A DNA stretch of 64,000 bases from NCBI RefSeq assembly GCF_001042525.2, contig NZ_CP011921.2, positions 1,488,001-1,552,000 of the forward strand, in the 5' to 3' direction. This document shows, piece by piece, positions 9,670-17,841 of this stretch; positions within the stretch are counted from its first letter, which is position 1; each line of letters begins with the position of its first letter. This stretch comes from Francisella orientalis FNO12. Its GTDB lineage: Bacteria; Pseudomonadota; Gammaproteobacteria; Francisellales; Francisellaceae. Below the pieces are notes generated by a model. The model ran no database searches. It was not told where the DNA came from and saw only the letters and a program-made list of their open reading frames with translations. The translations under genes and the position numbers were made by a program.

Positions 9670-10248
9670 ATGAAAGAAATAGTCTTAGCTTCAAGTAATA
9701 AAGGAAAAATCAAGGAATTTATTGAGATATTTAAGCAAAAAAATATCAAAATAATTCCCAAAACAAAATTCAATATTAGTGATGCTGAAGAAACAGGTCT
9801 TAGTTTTATTGAAAATGCTATCATCAAAGCAAGGCACTACTCAAAAAATACGGGGCTACCTACAATAGCTGATGACTCTGGACTTGAAGTATTTTCATTA
9901 GCAGGTGACCCAGGCATTTACTCTGCAAGGTATGCAGGCGAGCATGGCAATGATGATGCTAATATACAAAAATTACTAACTAATCTAAAAAACAATAATA
10001 ATCGTACTGCGCGCTTTGTCTGTGCTTTAGCTTATGTTAGACGTGAAGCAGATCCCACCCCAATAGTAGAATACGGTTTCTTAGATGGCGAAATTACGCA
10101 TAGTCGCTCTGGTGAGTATGGTTTTGGATACGATCCTATATTTTTTTTACCTAATTTACAAAAAACCTTGGCAGAACTACCAAATGATGAAAAAAATAGA
10201 ATTAGTCACAGAGCTATAGCACTTAACAAAATCATCAATAAAATATAA
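9670..10248 (+). CDS. rdgB: Non-canonical purine NTP pyrophosphatase (RdgB/HAM1)
   Basis: 192 residues, typical of the family. Motifs seen in order: [11 protein letters not shown] (substrate pocket), ADDSGLEV and [22 protein letters not shown], and [12 protein letters not shown]. The enzyme hydrolyses ITP, dITP and XTP to monophosphates and so keeps deaminated purines out of DNA and RNA. It is the first plus-strand gene after the divergent proC and is followed by waaA after 111 nt. Intact. Confidence 0.95.
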   Translation: MKEIVLASSNKGKIKEFIEIFKQKNIKIIPKTKFNISDAEETGLSFIENAIIKARHYSKNTGLPTIADDSGLEVFSLAGDPGIYSARYAGEHGNDDANIQKLLTNLKNNNNRTARFVCALAYVRREADPTPIVEYGFLDGEITHSRSGEYGFGYDPIFFLPNLQKTLAELPNDEKNRISHRAIALNKIINKI

Positions 10249-10359
10249 AGCCTCTGTATTTTTTTATCTCTGATGATATAAATTTTTGTCTTATATGCTA
10301 AAATAAAACCATTAGATTAGTAATCATTACTTAGATTAAGTAAGCTTTTAGGTAGAAGT

Positions 10360-11655
10360 GTGGAACATTTAAAAAGAATACTGTACGTTTCTCTTGCTCA
10401 TATATACTCAAGCTTGTTTATTATATATGTGCCTTTTATATACCTAAAAAAGCTTAAAAGAAGTCTCAAAAATAGTAGTTACAGGCAAAGATGGGGGGAG
10501 AGATTTGCTCAGACGAAACTTCGCTTGAAAGATTGCATCTGGATTCATTCTGTATCTGTTGGTGAAACTGTATCAGCAGAACCACTAGTAAGGGAATTAT
10601 TAAAAAACTTTCCCAATGAAAATTTTGTCATAACAACTACAACACCTACAGGCAGTGATGTTGTCAAAAAGCTCTACAGCAAGCATAAAAATGTGCATCA
10701 TATGTATATCCCTTATGACACAATACCATTTGTAAATAGTTTTTTTGTAAAAGTTAACCCTAAAGCTTTTGTAATCATCGAAACTGAGATATGGCCAAAT
10801 ATTTTAAACAAATGCTTCGCTGAAAACATTCCTGTGATAATAACAAATGCACGCTTATCAAGAAAATCTATGAGAAACTACACCAAAATACCTTTTGGTA
10901 AAGACTTCTTATTCAAAAACATCATTCAAATAAATGCTCAAACAGAAAAAGATGCAAAAAGATTTTGCTCACTAGGAGTAGATAAGGAAAAAGTTACAGT
11001 AACTGGAAATCTAAAATACAATCTTATAACTCCTGAAAACCTTGAAGATAAAATGCTTAATATAAAGCAAAGTATACACGGTAGACCAGTATGGATTGCT
11101 GGTAGCACTCATCAAGGAGAAGAGGAAGTAATACTTGCCGCTCATAAAGAAATATTAATTACTCATCCAAATTGTCTATTAATAATAGTACCAAGACATA
11201 AAGAACGTTTCCAAAAAGTAGAAAAACTCATCGCAAACGAAGAATTTTCTTACCAAAAAAGATCTTCTTGTATTAATGAGATTTTTAATCATACTCAGAT
11301 ATATCTAGGTGATACTATGGGAGAGTTATTGCACTTATATTATATCTCAACTATAACATTTGTAGGCGGTACATTAATAGATAATGGAGGTCACAATTTA
11401 TTAGAGCCAGCAGCTCTTGCAAAACCAATTATAAGTGGCACAAGCCTTTATAACTTTAGTCAAATCTCAAAAGAATTAATCCGTAATAGAGCACTAGTAC
11501 GAGTCAAAAATCATACCGACCTCGCTGATAACGTAATTAAATTACTAGACAATAAAGAGTATTTAGAGCAAATGTCGCAAGGCGCTCTAAAGACATTTGA
11601 GGCTCATAGTGATGTTCTAGAAAAACAATATAATAATATAGCGAAATTCTTATGA
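10360..11655 (+). CDS. waaA: Kdo transferase (3-deoxy-D-manno-octulosonic acid transferase)
   Basis: 431 residues, starting at GTG 10360 just after AGGTAGAA. A hydrophobic N-terminal anchor (about residues 8-28) precedes a GT-B glycosyltransferase (GT30) fold. The conserved HSVSVGETVSAEPL contains the catalytic Glu69, and ETEIWPN and GGTLIDNGGHNLLEPAA are family motifs. It transfers Kdo from CMP-Kdo to the lipid A precursor at the inner face of the cytoplasmic membrane. The stop overlaps the ispA start in an ATGA arrangement, so the two are translationally coupled. Confidence 0.95.
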   Translation: MEHLKRILYVSLAHIYSSLFIIYVPFIYLKKLKRSLKNSSYRQRWGERFAQTKLRLKDCIWIHSVSVGETVSAEPLVRELLKNFPNENFVITTTTPTGSDVVKKLYSKHKNVHHMYIPYDTIPFVNSFFVKVNPKAFVIIETEIWPNILNKCFAENIPVIITNARLSRKSMRNYTKIPFGKDFLFKNIIQINAQTEKDAKRFCSLGVDKEKVTVTGNLKYNLITPENLEDKMLNIKQSIHGRPVWIAGSTHQGEEEVILAAHKEILITHPNCLLIIVPRHKERFQKVEKLIANEEFSYQKRSSCINEIFNHTQIYLGDTMGELLHLYYISTITFVGGTLIDNGGHNLLEPAALAKPIISGTSLYNFSQISKELIRNRALVRVKNHTDLADNVIKLLDNKEYLEQMSQGALKTFEAHSDVLEKQYNNIAKFL

Positions 11656-12533
11656 GTATTAATACTACATTAGAAAATTTCAACCTTTTTGCAGAAAATT
11701 TGTTTCGTGACATAAAATCACCTTCTGAAAAACTCAGAGAAGCTATGAAATATAGTTTTTTTAGTGGTGGTAAAAGGATACGCGCCCAATTTGTATATGC
11801 ATTAGGTGAGACACTTAACATAGATGTTCAAAACTGTCATAAAATTGCATTTGCTATAGAGTGTATACATACCTATTCACTTATACATGATGATCTTCCA
11901 GCAATGGATGACGATGTCTTACGAAGAGGTAAGCCTACATGTCATATAAGATTTAATGAAGCGACAGCAATTCTAGCTGGAAATGCCTTACAATCACTAG
12001 GATTTGAGATTCTCAACACCTTAGACATAGAAGATTTACATAAGCAAAGAAAAGTTAATATCATATTTGCAAAGTGTTGTGGCTTAGAAGGTATGGTTGG
12101 AGGGCAACAATTAGATATAGATGGTGAAAAGCAGAACCTAAAATTAGAAGATTTAGAAATACTTCATATAAATAAAACTGCAAAAATGTTTAGAGCAAGT
12201 ATTATACTGCCCTATATAATCTCAAAATATAATAATGTTGAAATTGAAGATCTCTTAACAGAACTTTCGGATTTAATTGGATTATGCTTCCAAATTAAAG
12301 ACGATATTCTAGATGTCACAAAATCCACAGAAGAACTTGGTAAGACTAGTGCTAAAGATATAGATGCTAACAAATCCACTTATGTATCACTAATGGGACT
12401 TGATGGAGCATACAAGTACTTACACCACAAAAAAGATGAGATTAAAAAATTATTATCTGAATTACATAACAGAAATATTCCGACACAAAATTTAGAAAAA
12501 CTTATTGAATTAGTTATTAATAGAAACTATTAA
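11652..12533 (+). CDS. ispA: Polyprenyl synthetase (farnesyl diphosphate synthase type)
   Basis: 293 residues. The first aspartate-rich motif, DDLPAMDDD, is at residues 80-88 and the second is DDILD near residue 221; FSGGKRIRA is the substrate-binding basic segment. Two residues separate the aspartates in the first motif region, as in bacterial short-chain synthases, so the product is probably farnesyl diphosphate (C15) made from IPP and DMAPP/GPP. Farnesyl diphosphate feeds ubiquinone and undecaprenyl carrier synthesis. It overlaps waaA by 4 nt. Chain length cannot be proved from sequence, so geranylgeranyl diphosphate remains possible. Confidence 0.92.
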   Translation: MSINTTLENFNLFAENLFRDIKSPSEKLREAMKYSFFSGGKRIRAQFVYALGETLNIDVQNCHKIAFAIECIHTYSLIHDDLPAMDDDVLRRGKPTCHIRFNEATAILAGNALQSLGFEILNTLDIEDLHKQRKVNIIFAKCCGLEGMVGGQQLDIDGEKQNLKLEDLEILHINKTAKMFRASIILPYIISKYNNVEIEDLLTELSDLIGLCFQIKDDILDVTKSTEELGKTSAKDIDANKSTYVSLMGLDGAYKYLHHKKDEIKKLLSELHNRNIPTQNLEKLIELVINRNY

Positions 12534-12594
12534 CTATTTTTGTTACAATTTTGTAATTATTTATTTTGTGACAAATTTCAAAACACATAATACT

Positions 12595-13362
12595 ATGCAG
12601 ATAATACAAAAAATTTATGCTTGGCTAGTACATCTATTTACTTCACTAGGTGCAATCTTTGGCATACTCGCCATAATTCTCTCTATAGAAGCTGCTAAGG
12701 CCACTGTAACTAATCAGATAGATCTTCATCACTATTACATTAAACTTTCAATGTTTAGTATAATTATGGCTATCTTTATTGACTCTATTGATGGTAGCCT
12801 TGCTAGACTAGTAGATATCAAAAAATTAGCTCCTCTAGATGGCGCATTACTTGATAATATTATAGATTTCACAACATACTCGATTGTTCCTTGTATTTGG
12901 ATATATGTCTCCGATATAGTCTCACAAGAATGGTTAATCCCAGTAGTTGTAATGATAACAATTTCATCGTCATATCAATTTTGTCAAACTAACGCAAAAA
13001 CTGATGATCACTTTTTTGTTGGCTTTCCTAGTTACTGGAATGTAATGGCGATGTATATGTTATGTTTTCAGTCTCCTCAATGGATCAATGAAACTGTAAT
13101 AATTGTACTTTCTATATTTTCATTTGTTCAGATAAAATATATCTACTTATCAAGAACAGAACATATAAGTAAAAGTAAATTTATAAAAACATTTACTTTT
13201 ATATTTACAATGCTTGCATCTATTTCTACATTTCTAGCTGTCTTAATGTATCCAATAAAGACTCCAACCCCTTTCATATTAATAATATTAATTTTCTCGA
13301 TCTTTTATATATTATTTAGTCTCAAACTTAATATAAAACCAGTAAAGAACCAATCTCTTTAA
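12595..13362 (+). CDS. pcs: Phosphatidylcholine synthase (CDP-alcohol phosphatidyltransferase)
   Basis: 255 residues if started at ATG 12595; a GTG at 12568 would add nine unconserved residues. The CDP-alcohol phosphatidyltransferase signature is visible as DSIDGSLARLVDIKKL then LDGALLDNIIDFTTY, with the longer spacing between AR and the last G-D-D that is typical of bacterial phosphatidylcholine synthases. About eight membrane segments follow. Pcs condenses choline with CDP-diacylglycerol in the inner membrane. Francisella is reported to contain phosphatidylcholine, which fits. It lies between ispA and ppk2 on the same strand. Confidence 0.85.
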   Translation: MQIIQKIYAWLVHLFTSLGAIFGILAIILSIEAAKATVTNQIDLHHYYIKLSMFSIIMAIFIDSIDGSLARLVDIKKLAPLDGALLDNIIDFTTYSIVPCIWIYVSDIVSQEWLIPVVVMITISSSYQFCQTNAKTDDHFFVGFPSYWNVMAMYMLCFQSPQWINETVIIVLSIFSFVQIKYIYLSRTEHISKSKFIKTFTFIFTMLASISTFLAVLMYPIKTPTPFILIILIFSIFYILFSLKLNIKPVKNQSL

Positions 13363-13422
13363 CTAATACTAATCCTATATGATAATATATTATCTATGGT
13401 GAAATATTAGTCAATTTTTTAT

Positions 13423-14232
13423 ATGAAAGTCTTAAGTCAAGAAGAGCGCCAAAAACTCTTTGTCGAAAATATATTTCCATACAAACATAAAATTCCTCGT
13501 AAAGTATATGAAAAACAAAAACATCATTTACAAATAGAATTATTAAAATTTCAAAAATGGGTTAAAGAAAATAATAAAAAAGTTCTAATTATTTTTGAAG
13601 GAAGGGATGCTGCTGGAAAAGGTGGTACAATAAAAAGAGTTATGGAGCACTTAAATCCACGTGGTGCTAAAGTAATAGCATTAGAAAAACCTTCTGAAAG
13701 AGAAAGAAATCAATGGTACTTTCAAAGATATATTGAGCATCTTCCATCAGGAGGAGATATAATACTTTTTGATAGATCTTGGTACAACAGAGCTGGTGTA
13801 GAACGAGTTATGGGTTTCTGTACAGAGAGGGAATATTTCTTATTTCTAGAACAAGTCCCTCAGCTTGAAAAAATGCTAGTTGATAGTGGCACAATAATCA
13901 TTAAGTTCTGGTTTTCCGTAAGCCAACAGGAACAAAAAGATAGATTTGCTGCTAGAGAAAACCATCCTCTAAAACAATGGAAGCTTAGCCCAATTGATAA
14001 AGCATCTTTAGATAAATGGGATGACTATACTGAGGCTAAAGAAAGAATGTTTATATATACGGATAAACCTTATGCTCCATGGGTAATAGTTAAGTCTGAT
14101 GACAAGAAACGCGCAAGGATAAATGCCATCAGATACATATTAAATAGTATAGACTATGATAATAAAGATCCTGAAGTAGCAATTGCCCCAGATCCCCTTA
14201 TCGTTGGAACTTCATCAAAAATTTATAAATAA
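13423..14232 (+). CDS. ppk2: Polyphosphate kinase 2 family protein
   Basis: 269 residues, the size of a one-domain PPK2. Walker A reads GRDAAGKGG (residues 60-68) and Walker B ILFDRSWYNRAG with Asp117; the lid region includes RFAARENHPLKQWKLSP. PPK2 enzymes use polyphosphate to phosphorylate nucleotides, making (d)NTPs from NDPs or NDPs from NMPs. Francisella PPK2 has been linked to polyphosphate levels and intracellular growth. Whether this copy prefers NMP or NDP cannot be decided here. It is the last plus-strand gene before the tRNA and the mobile element. Confidence 0.94.
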   Translation: MKVLSQEERQKLFVENIFPYKHKIPRKVYEKQKHHLQIELLKFQKWVKENNKKVLIIFEGRDAAGKGGTIKRVMEHLNPRGAKVIALEKPSERERNQWYFQRYIEHLPSGGDIILFDRSWYNRAGVERVMGFCTEREYFLFLEQVPQLEKMLVDSGTIIIKFWFSVSQQEQKDRFAARENHPLKQWKLSPIDKASLDKWDDYTEAKERMFIYTDKPYAPWVIVKSDDKKRARINAIRYILNSIDYDNKDPEVAIAPDPLIVGTSSKIYK

Positions 14233-14255
14233 CGACAACTTATACAAAATAGCTA

Positions 14256-14284
14256 TTGACTAAATATCATATTTGAAATATAAT
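14256..14284 (+). promoter_or_regulatory. Sigma-70 promoter of the CAU tRNA
   Basis: TTGACT at 14256-14261 and a perfect TATAAT at 14279-14284 are separated by exactly 17 nt. Transcription would begin around 14291, about 9 nt before the mature 5' end of the tRNA. The same TTGACT-17-TATAAT layout is seen before tRNA-Arg at 41569. Confidence 0.85.
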
Positions 14285-14299
14285 TCTGTCTATAGTTTT

Positions 14300-14376
14300 G
14301 GGCCTATAGCTCAGTTGGTTAGAGCGCCGGACTCATAATCCGTAGGTCGTAGGTTCGAGTCCTACTGGGCCCACCA
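14300..14376 (+). tRNA. tRNA with CAU anticodon (elongator Met or Ile2)
   Basis: 77 nt cloverleaf with encoded CCA. The acceptor GGGCCTA pairs with the 3' TGGGCCC region, the D-arm is GCTCAGTTGGTTAGAGC, the anticodon loop is CTCATAA with anticodon CAU, and the T-loop is GGTTCGAGTCC. A CAU tRNA may be elongator Met or the minor Ile2 whose C34 becomes lysidine by TilS; the G-C-rich acceptor resembles Ile2 but I cannot settle it. It is not an initiator, since the first pair is normal and the T-arm differs. The mobile element lies directly downstream. Confidence 0.92.
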
Positions 14377-14444
14377 AACTTATATCTCAACAAGTTTCAC
14401 CTCGTATCAAAACCATTTTAAATCCAAAGCATCAAGTAAAATAC

Positions 14445-14464
14445 TTGTCTCAAGTTGTCTCAAG
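14445..14464. repeat. Perfect tandem 10-bp repeat (two copies)
   Basis: The decamer TTGTCTCAAG occurs twice without a gap, 69 nt downstream of the tRNA and 20 nt before the left 26-bp direct repeat. Short tandem repeats beside a tRNA integration site are often integrase arm-type or accessory-factor sites; this assignment is inference. Confidence 0.75.
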
Positions 14465-14469
14465 AAATA

Positions 14470-14742
14470 TTAACAAAACGCTTGCAATTTTACATACTGG
14501 TTTACATACTGAGTAGACGCACCTGTATTGAGTATGTAAATTATGGCTAGAACTATCATAGACACTAAGATAAAGAATCTTAAATATTCATCTTTATTTT
14601 GTGATTGTTGCTGCAGTAATTTACCAGGTTGTTTTATTACTTTTTGTTTAATTTCTTTAATATCTTGCAGTTGTATTTTCTCTTTTTGTTTATCTTGATG
14701 TTTATTTTTATAATCTTGTAATTTCTCTTGTAAACTTCTCAT
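14470..14742 (-). CDS. Small coiled-coil membrane protein, unknown
   Basis: 90 residues. I do not recognise it. The first 55 residues are rich in Lys, Gln and Glu with a heptad-like pattern, suggesting a coiled coil; one membrane helix follows (about residues 55-75, FFILVSMIVLAIIYIL) and a short tail containing two YVN/YVK units is encoded by the element's direct repeat. It is the only intact-looking gene at the left end of the element and is separated from the DUF3987 gene by 335 bp of repeat-rich DNA. Small proteins of this shape can be phage- or conjugation-related, but that is a guess. Confidence 0.5.
   Translation of the reverse strand: MRSLQEKLQDYKNKHQDKQKEKIQLQDIKEIKQKVIKQPGKLLQQQSQNKDEYLRFFILVSMIVLAIIYILNTGASTQYVNQYVKLQAFC
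14485..14510. repeat. Left 26-bp direct repeat of the element
   Basis: This 26-mer matches positions 17741-17766 at 24 of 26 bases, in the same orientation; only the central two bases differ (GG here, CA there). Each copy itself holds TTTACATACT twice. The two copies bracket the whole set of unknown ORFs, so they look like element ends, attachment cores or recombinase arm sites. The left copy also lies within the 3' coding end of the small minus-strand ORF at 14470-14742. Confidence 0.75.
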
Positions 14743-15077
14743 TTAAATAATTCCTAAATTCTTTATTTACAAAAGTGAGCACAAAGGATACAAAGTATCT
14801 TAAACCATTGATATATAATGATTTAAGCTGTGTTTTACCAAAGACACACAAAGAAACAAAGGACACAAACACAATACATATCCAATTTATACTATTCATA
14901 AAAGAGGACACAAAAGCATTAACACCCAGTAACCATTGGCATATATAGCTTTTACTTAAATTTATTAAATATTTAGTTGTGTCCTTAGTGTCCCGTTGTG
15001 TTTTATAGGGCACACACCTCAAAGCATTGATATGTATATCTTTTGTCCTGGTTGTGTCCATTTTTCCAAAGAGAGAT
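14743..15077. repeat. Iteron-like repeat cluster, apparently non-coding
   Basis: This 335-bp stretch contains four copies of GGACACAA: two on the plus strand (14861, 14906) and two inverted (TTGTGTCC at 14977 and 15052). It also has three copies of a CATTG(A/G)YATATA-type motif at about 14805, 14933 and 15024, with further GACAC/GTGTC half-sites between. No convincing protein is encoded; a minus-strand open frame here has a repetitive, low-complexity translation. Placed just after a primase/helicase-type gene, it could be the element's replication origin or a protein-binding control region; this is inference. Confidence 0.55.
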
Positions 15078-16580
15078 TTAATATAACCATTTATACTTAG
15101 CATACTTAACACCTAAATTATTAGTTTTTTGAATATGGTCATAATTAGCTAACATTTCTAAAGCTGACTCTAATAACTCTCTATCTAGTTTTCTAAATAT
15201 TTTAGGTCTTGCAACATCTCCCACACTAAAACCATTTTTATTATTAAATTTACTTTTTCTATCTATAATCTTTTGAGCTACATTTCTAACCTCATCAAAA
15301 TCATCTCCATATAGATAATTAGCACACTCATAAAGATAAGCCATTATTAAAACAATCCTCTCTACTGTATTTTTAGCTATGATATTAGTATCTTGGTTAT
15401 CTGCTAAATGATAGATTAAAGCCAAAGTATGAAAAGTATTATCAGCTTTACCTAAATACTCGATCATTAAATCACTGTGATCGCTTCTTTGTATATCTTT
15501 TTGGACCTCATTAAACCATTCAATATATACGCTCTTGACTTCGCTTGTATATTGATAAATAATAGGTCAGACTTAACCACTTCATTATCTATAATATTAA
15601 ATCTTTCAGGGATATTTTTAAGATTATTAATGAGATTAATATATCTAGCTTCTACAGCACTATTTAAAGCCTCTTCCTTATACACTCTTGAACTCTTCTC
15701 AGCTATAGGGATTAGCTGAAACCTTGCTAGTAATCCACTACTACTATATTTTTTAGTAAACTCTAATAATCTATTAGTTTGTACACCTCCAATAATAGAC
15801 AATGTGATACTATCTACTTTTTGAGTTTCTCTAGATACTGTTTTACTTTTATAAGAATGTCCATTATATCCCGATACATATAAGCCGTGATCATCTGTTT
15901 TATCAGCTCTAGTAATGCTATTTAACCAGTCCATAAGCTCATCAATATCCATTAGGACTATCTACAGATAATTGCTTAATAAGAGCCTCTTTGGTAGCTT
16001 GATTAAAGTCTTGCTTTGATTGATGGTATCTTTCTTTATTGATAACTTCTATAATATTCTTTATTTCGTTGTTTTTAGGGAATATTCCTGTAGGTAATAA
16101 GTACGGTATTACCTCCTCTTTTTTAAATAGAAGTCTATCTATTAATATTGAGTTAAACTTACCCTTAGAAACTGTTCTATATCAATTTTCTAAGCAAATA
16201 ACTGTAGCTCCTATATAACCATTTAAGCTATTATTATCATATTTCAAAAAAGGCTCTTTTAACTCTACATAATGAATAGCGTTATTAAAAGTACTTACTC
16301 CCTTTAAAACATCATTTAAAAAATCTTCATCCTTACAATTATCATAGATAGTACCATCCTTTAAAACCTCTTTATTTTCTAAAAAATATTTAGCCAAACT
16401 ATCTTCACTTATTTGAAAGTAAAACCTAATCTTTTGATTATCTTTCATAGCTATATTAGACAATCTATCTAAGCTAATTAGTTCACCAAAAATTAAAGCT
16501 AAATCTTCATAACCTATATACTCTTGATTTAATATAAGCTTTACACCTGCTGTGCTTTCAGCTTTAATTTTGTTTATCAC
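15078..16580 (-). pseudogene. DUF3987 (primase/helicase-type) mobile-element protein, fragmented
   Basis: Several frames join into one recognisable DUF3987 protein. From the GTG at 16580 an N-terminal part runs to an in-frame TGA (16182-16184). The same frame continues through QATKEALIKQLSVDSPNG to about 15950. A shift leads to DIDELMDWLNS, TLSIIGGVQTNRLLEF and LLARFQLIP, the family core. A second shift near 15540 leads to YIEWFNEVQKDIQRSDHSDL and LGKADNTFHTLALIYHLADN, the C-terminal domain. DUF3987 proteins occur in prophages, satellites and integrative elements, next to or within primase-helicases that start element replication. At least three lesions make function very unlikely. The GTG start overlaps the upstream ORF stop as GTGA. 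Confidence 0.75.
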
Positions 16581-17077
16581 TTGAGAGAGTATATCTGATA
16601 CTTATCATTGATTTTATTTTTAATGTTACTCGATTTTGGTATATAAGGCTCTAAGTCAAAGATGTCCTTGTAAACACTTATAAATTCATTTGAATCGACA
16701 GTATAAGGGTGTTCATAGTTATTGTCATTAACATAAATATCATAGTTTTGTAGTGCTTCGTAAACATTACCAGGATCATGGTTACCGCCAAAAAATTTAT
16801 AAATTACTGATATTTGACCGATATTTATTTCGGGCATATTCAAATATTCTTTTATTAAAAACTTACTTAGTATTATGTCTTTATACTCATAATATAGATC
16901 TTTATAACTTAGTGGTATAAATGTATTAACTAATTCATCTTCATTCAAATCAAGAATATCATTAAAATATAATATAAAATCTAATGATTTAATATAAATG
17001 CTTAGATACTCATCAACATTTGAAAATATATAAGTTGGGACTGTTATTTGCTCTACCTTCACCATCGCCCAAATCAA
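16577..17077 (-). CDS. Unknown mobile-element protein B
   Basis: 166 residues; not recognised. It is acidic and Tyr/Asn-rich (LNMPEINIGQISVIYKFFGG, YEHPYTVDSNEFISVYKDIF), with no membrane segment or catalytic motif that I can name. Its stop codon overlaps the GTG start of the DUF3987 gene (GTGA), suggesting translational coupling. Its start overlaps the preceding ORF by about 65 nt in another frame, so these two ORFs may be one ancestral gene broken by a frameshift near 17050. Codon use is as AT-rich as the rest of the element. Confidence 0.45.
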   Translation of the reverse strand: MIWAMVKVEQITVPTYIFSNVDEYLSIYIKSLDFILYFNDILDLNEDELVNTFIPLSYKDLYYEYKDIILSKFLIKEYLNMPEINIGQISVIYKFFGGNHDPGNVYEALQNYDIYVNDNNYEHPYTVDSNEFISVYKDIFDLEPYIPKSSNIKNKINDKYQIYSLK

Positions 17078-17582
17078 ATCTTTGTTTAAATTTAATAATT
17101 AGATTATCAAGCTCAAAGCTATCAACTAAAAAGCATGGACTTCTTCCCTTCATCGCTGTACTATAAGATACACCACCTTCAATGATCTTAAGCTTATCTC
17201 TATTGAATAATCCAAAATCACGATAAGTTAATAGTTTGTTTTTACTGCGACTATATTTTTTGTGTATATCTTTTTTATACCATTTGGAAATAACCCTATT
17301 ATTAGTCGTTAAGTATGTTTTTATTTTAGAACTATTAGAAAATCCATTCCTATTTTCATAATCTGAAAATCTCCAATTATCATAGTAAATATCGAAGTTT
17401 TTATTATAAAAACATCTAGTTATAATTTCTGCTGTATCTCTATAATCTATAGAGAAATCTTTATAAGTAAAAATATCATGAATATCTTTAAAAGATAGCC
17501 ATTCTTGTTTAAGCAAATACTTAATTTTAGCATCTGACAAATCACACTCCCTCAGTGTTCCTAATAGATTAAGCACTCCCAA
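17013..17582 (-). CDS. Unknown mobile-element protein A
   Basis: 189 residues from a TTG at 17582, or 187 from the GTG at 17576; no ATG is available near the start, so the start is unsure. Not recognised. The segment WLSFKDIHDIF followed by CFYNKNFDIYYDNW loosely resembles YEDLALIFGE and IRFYFQ in the N-terminal part of the DUF3987-linked ORF, hinting at a shared small domain. It is the promoter-proximal ORF of the element's minus-strand run. An inverted repeat at 17568-17629 straddles its start. Confidence 0.45.
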   Translation of the reverse strand: MGVLNLLGTLRECDLSDAKIKYLLKQEWLSFKDIHDIFTYKDFSIDYRDTAEIITRCFYNKNFDIYYDNWRFSDYENRNGFSNSSKIKTYLTTNNRVISKWYKKDIHKKYSRSKNKLLTYRDFGLFNRDKLKIIEGGVSYSTAMKGRSPCFLVDSFELDNLIIKFKQRFDLGDGEGRANNSPNLYIFKC

Positions 17583-17629
17583 ACACTTGGGTAATGTCTT
17601 TCGGTTGGCCTACCTAGAAAGTGCTTAAT
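17568..17629. promoter_or_regulatory. Inverted repeat around the start of the element operon
   Basis: ATTAAGCACT at 17568-17577 and its exact reverse complement AGTGCTTAAT at 17620-17629 are 42 bp apart. They flank the presumed translation start of the first minus-strand element gene, so they could be operator half-sites for an element repressor, or form a leader structure. No sequenced partner repressor gene lies in the window. Confidence 0.5.
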
Positions 17630-17740
17630 TAGATAATTTAAGAATAGACGTAGAATATTAAGATATCAAGTATCATAATACATGATGATGTTTTGTTGCT
17701 GCAGCAATTATAAAAATGTCAAAATAGAGGGTTAAAAATA

Positions 17741-17766
17741 CAATTTTACATACTCATTTACATACT
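17741..17766. repeat. Right 26-bp direct repeat of the element
   Basis: Partner of 14485-14510, same orientation, 24 of 26 bases identical. Each copy begins CAATTTTACATACT and ends TTTACATACT. The distance between copies sets an element length of about 3.28 kb. Confidence 0.75.
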
Positions 17767-17818
17767 CAAATGATATTTAAAAAATAAAATCCTTATGTAT
17801 CAATATTTTCAGCTTATA

Positions 17819-17841
17819 GTTCGGGGTTTACTGGGACCAAA
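17819..17841. other. Possible decayed attachment site resembling the tRNA 3' end
   Basis: GTTCGGGGTTTACTGGG here compares with GTTCGAGTCCTACTGGG at 14353-14369 in the tRNA (13 of 17 identical), followed in both by a C/A-rich CCAAA run. It lies at the far end of the element in the same orientation as the tRNA, where a duplicated tRNA end would be expected after integration. The identity is low, so chance is possible. Confidence 0.3.

Noticed and set aside
14708-15112. Open minus-strand frame of 134 codons across the repeat cluster
   Set aside because: The translation is low-complexity and driven by the GTGTCC and CATTGATATA repeats; it overlaps genes on both sides and has no ribosome binding site or recognisable domain.
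17695-17706. TTGCTGCAGCAA palindrome, with a near copy at 14605-14621
   Set aside because: The left copy lies inside codons for a Leu-Gln-Gln-Gln stretch and the order relative to the 26-bp repeats is reversed between the ends, so a shared functional site is not supported.
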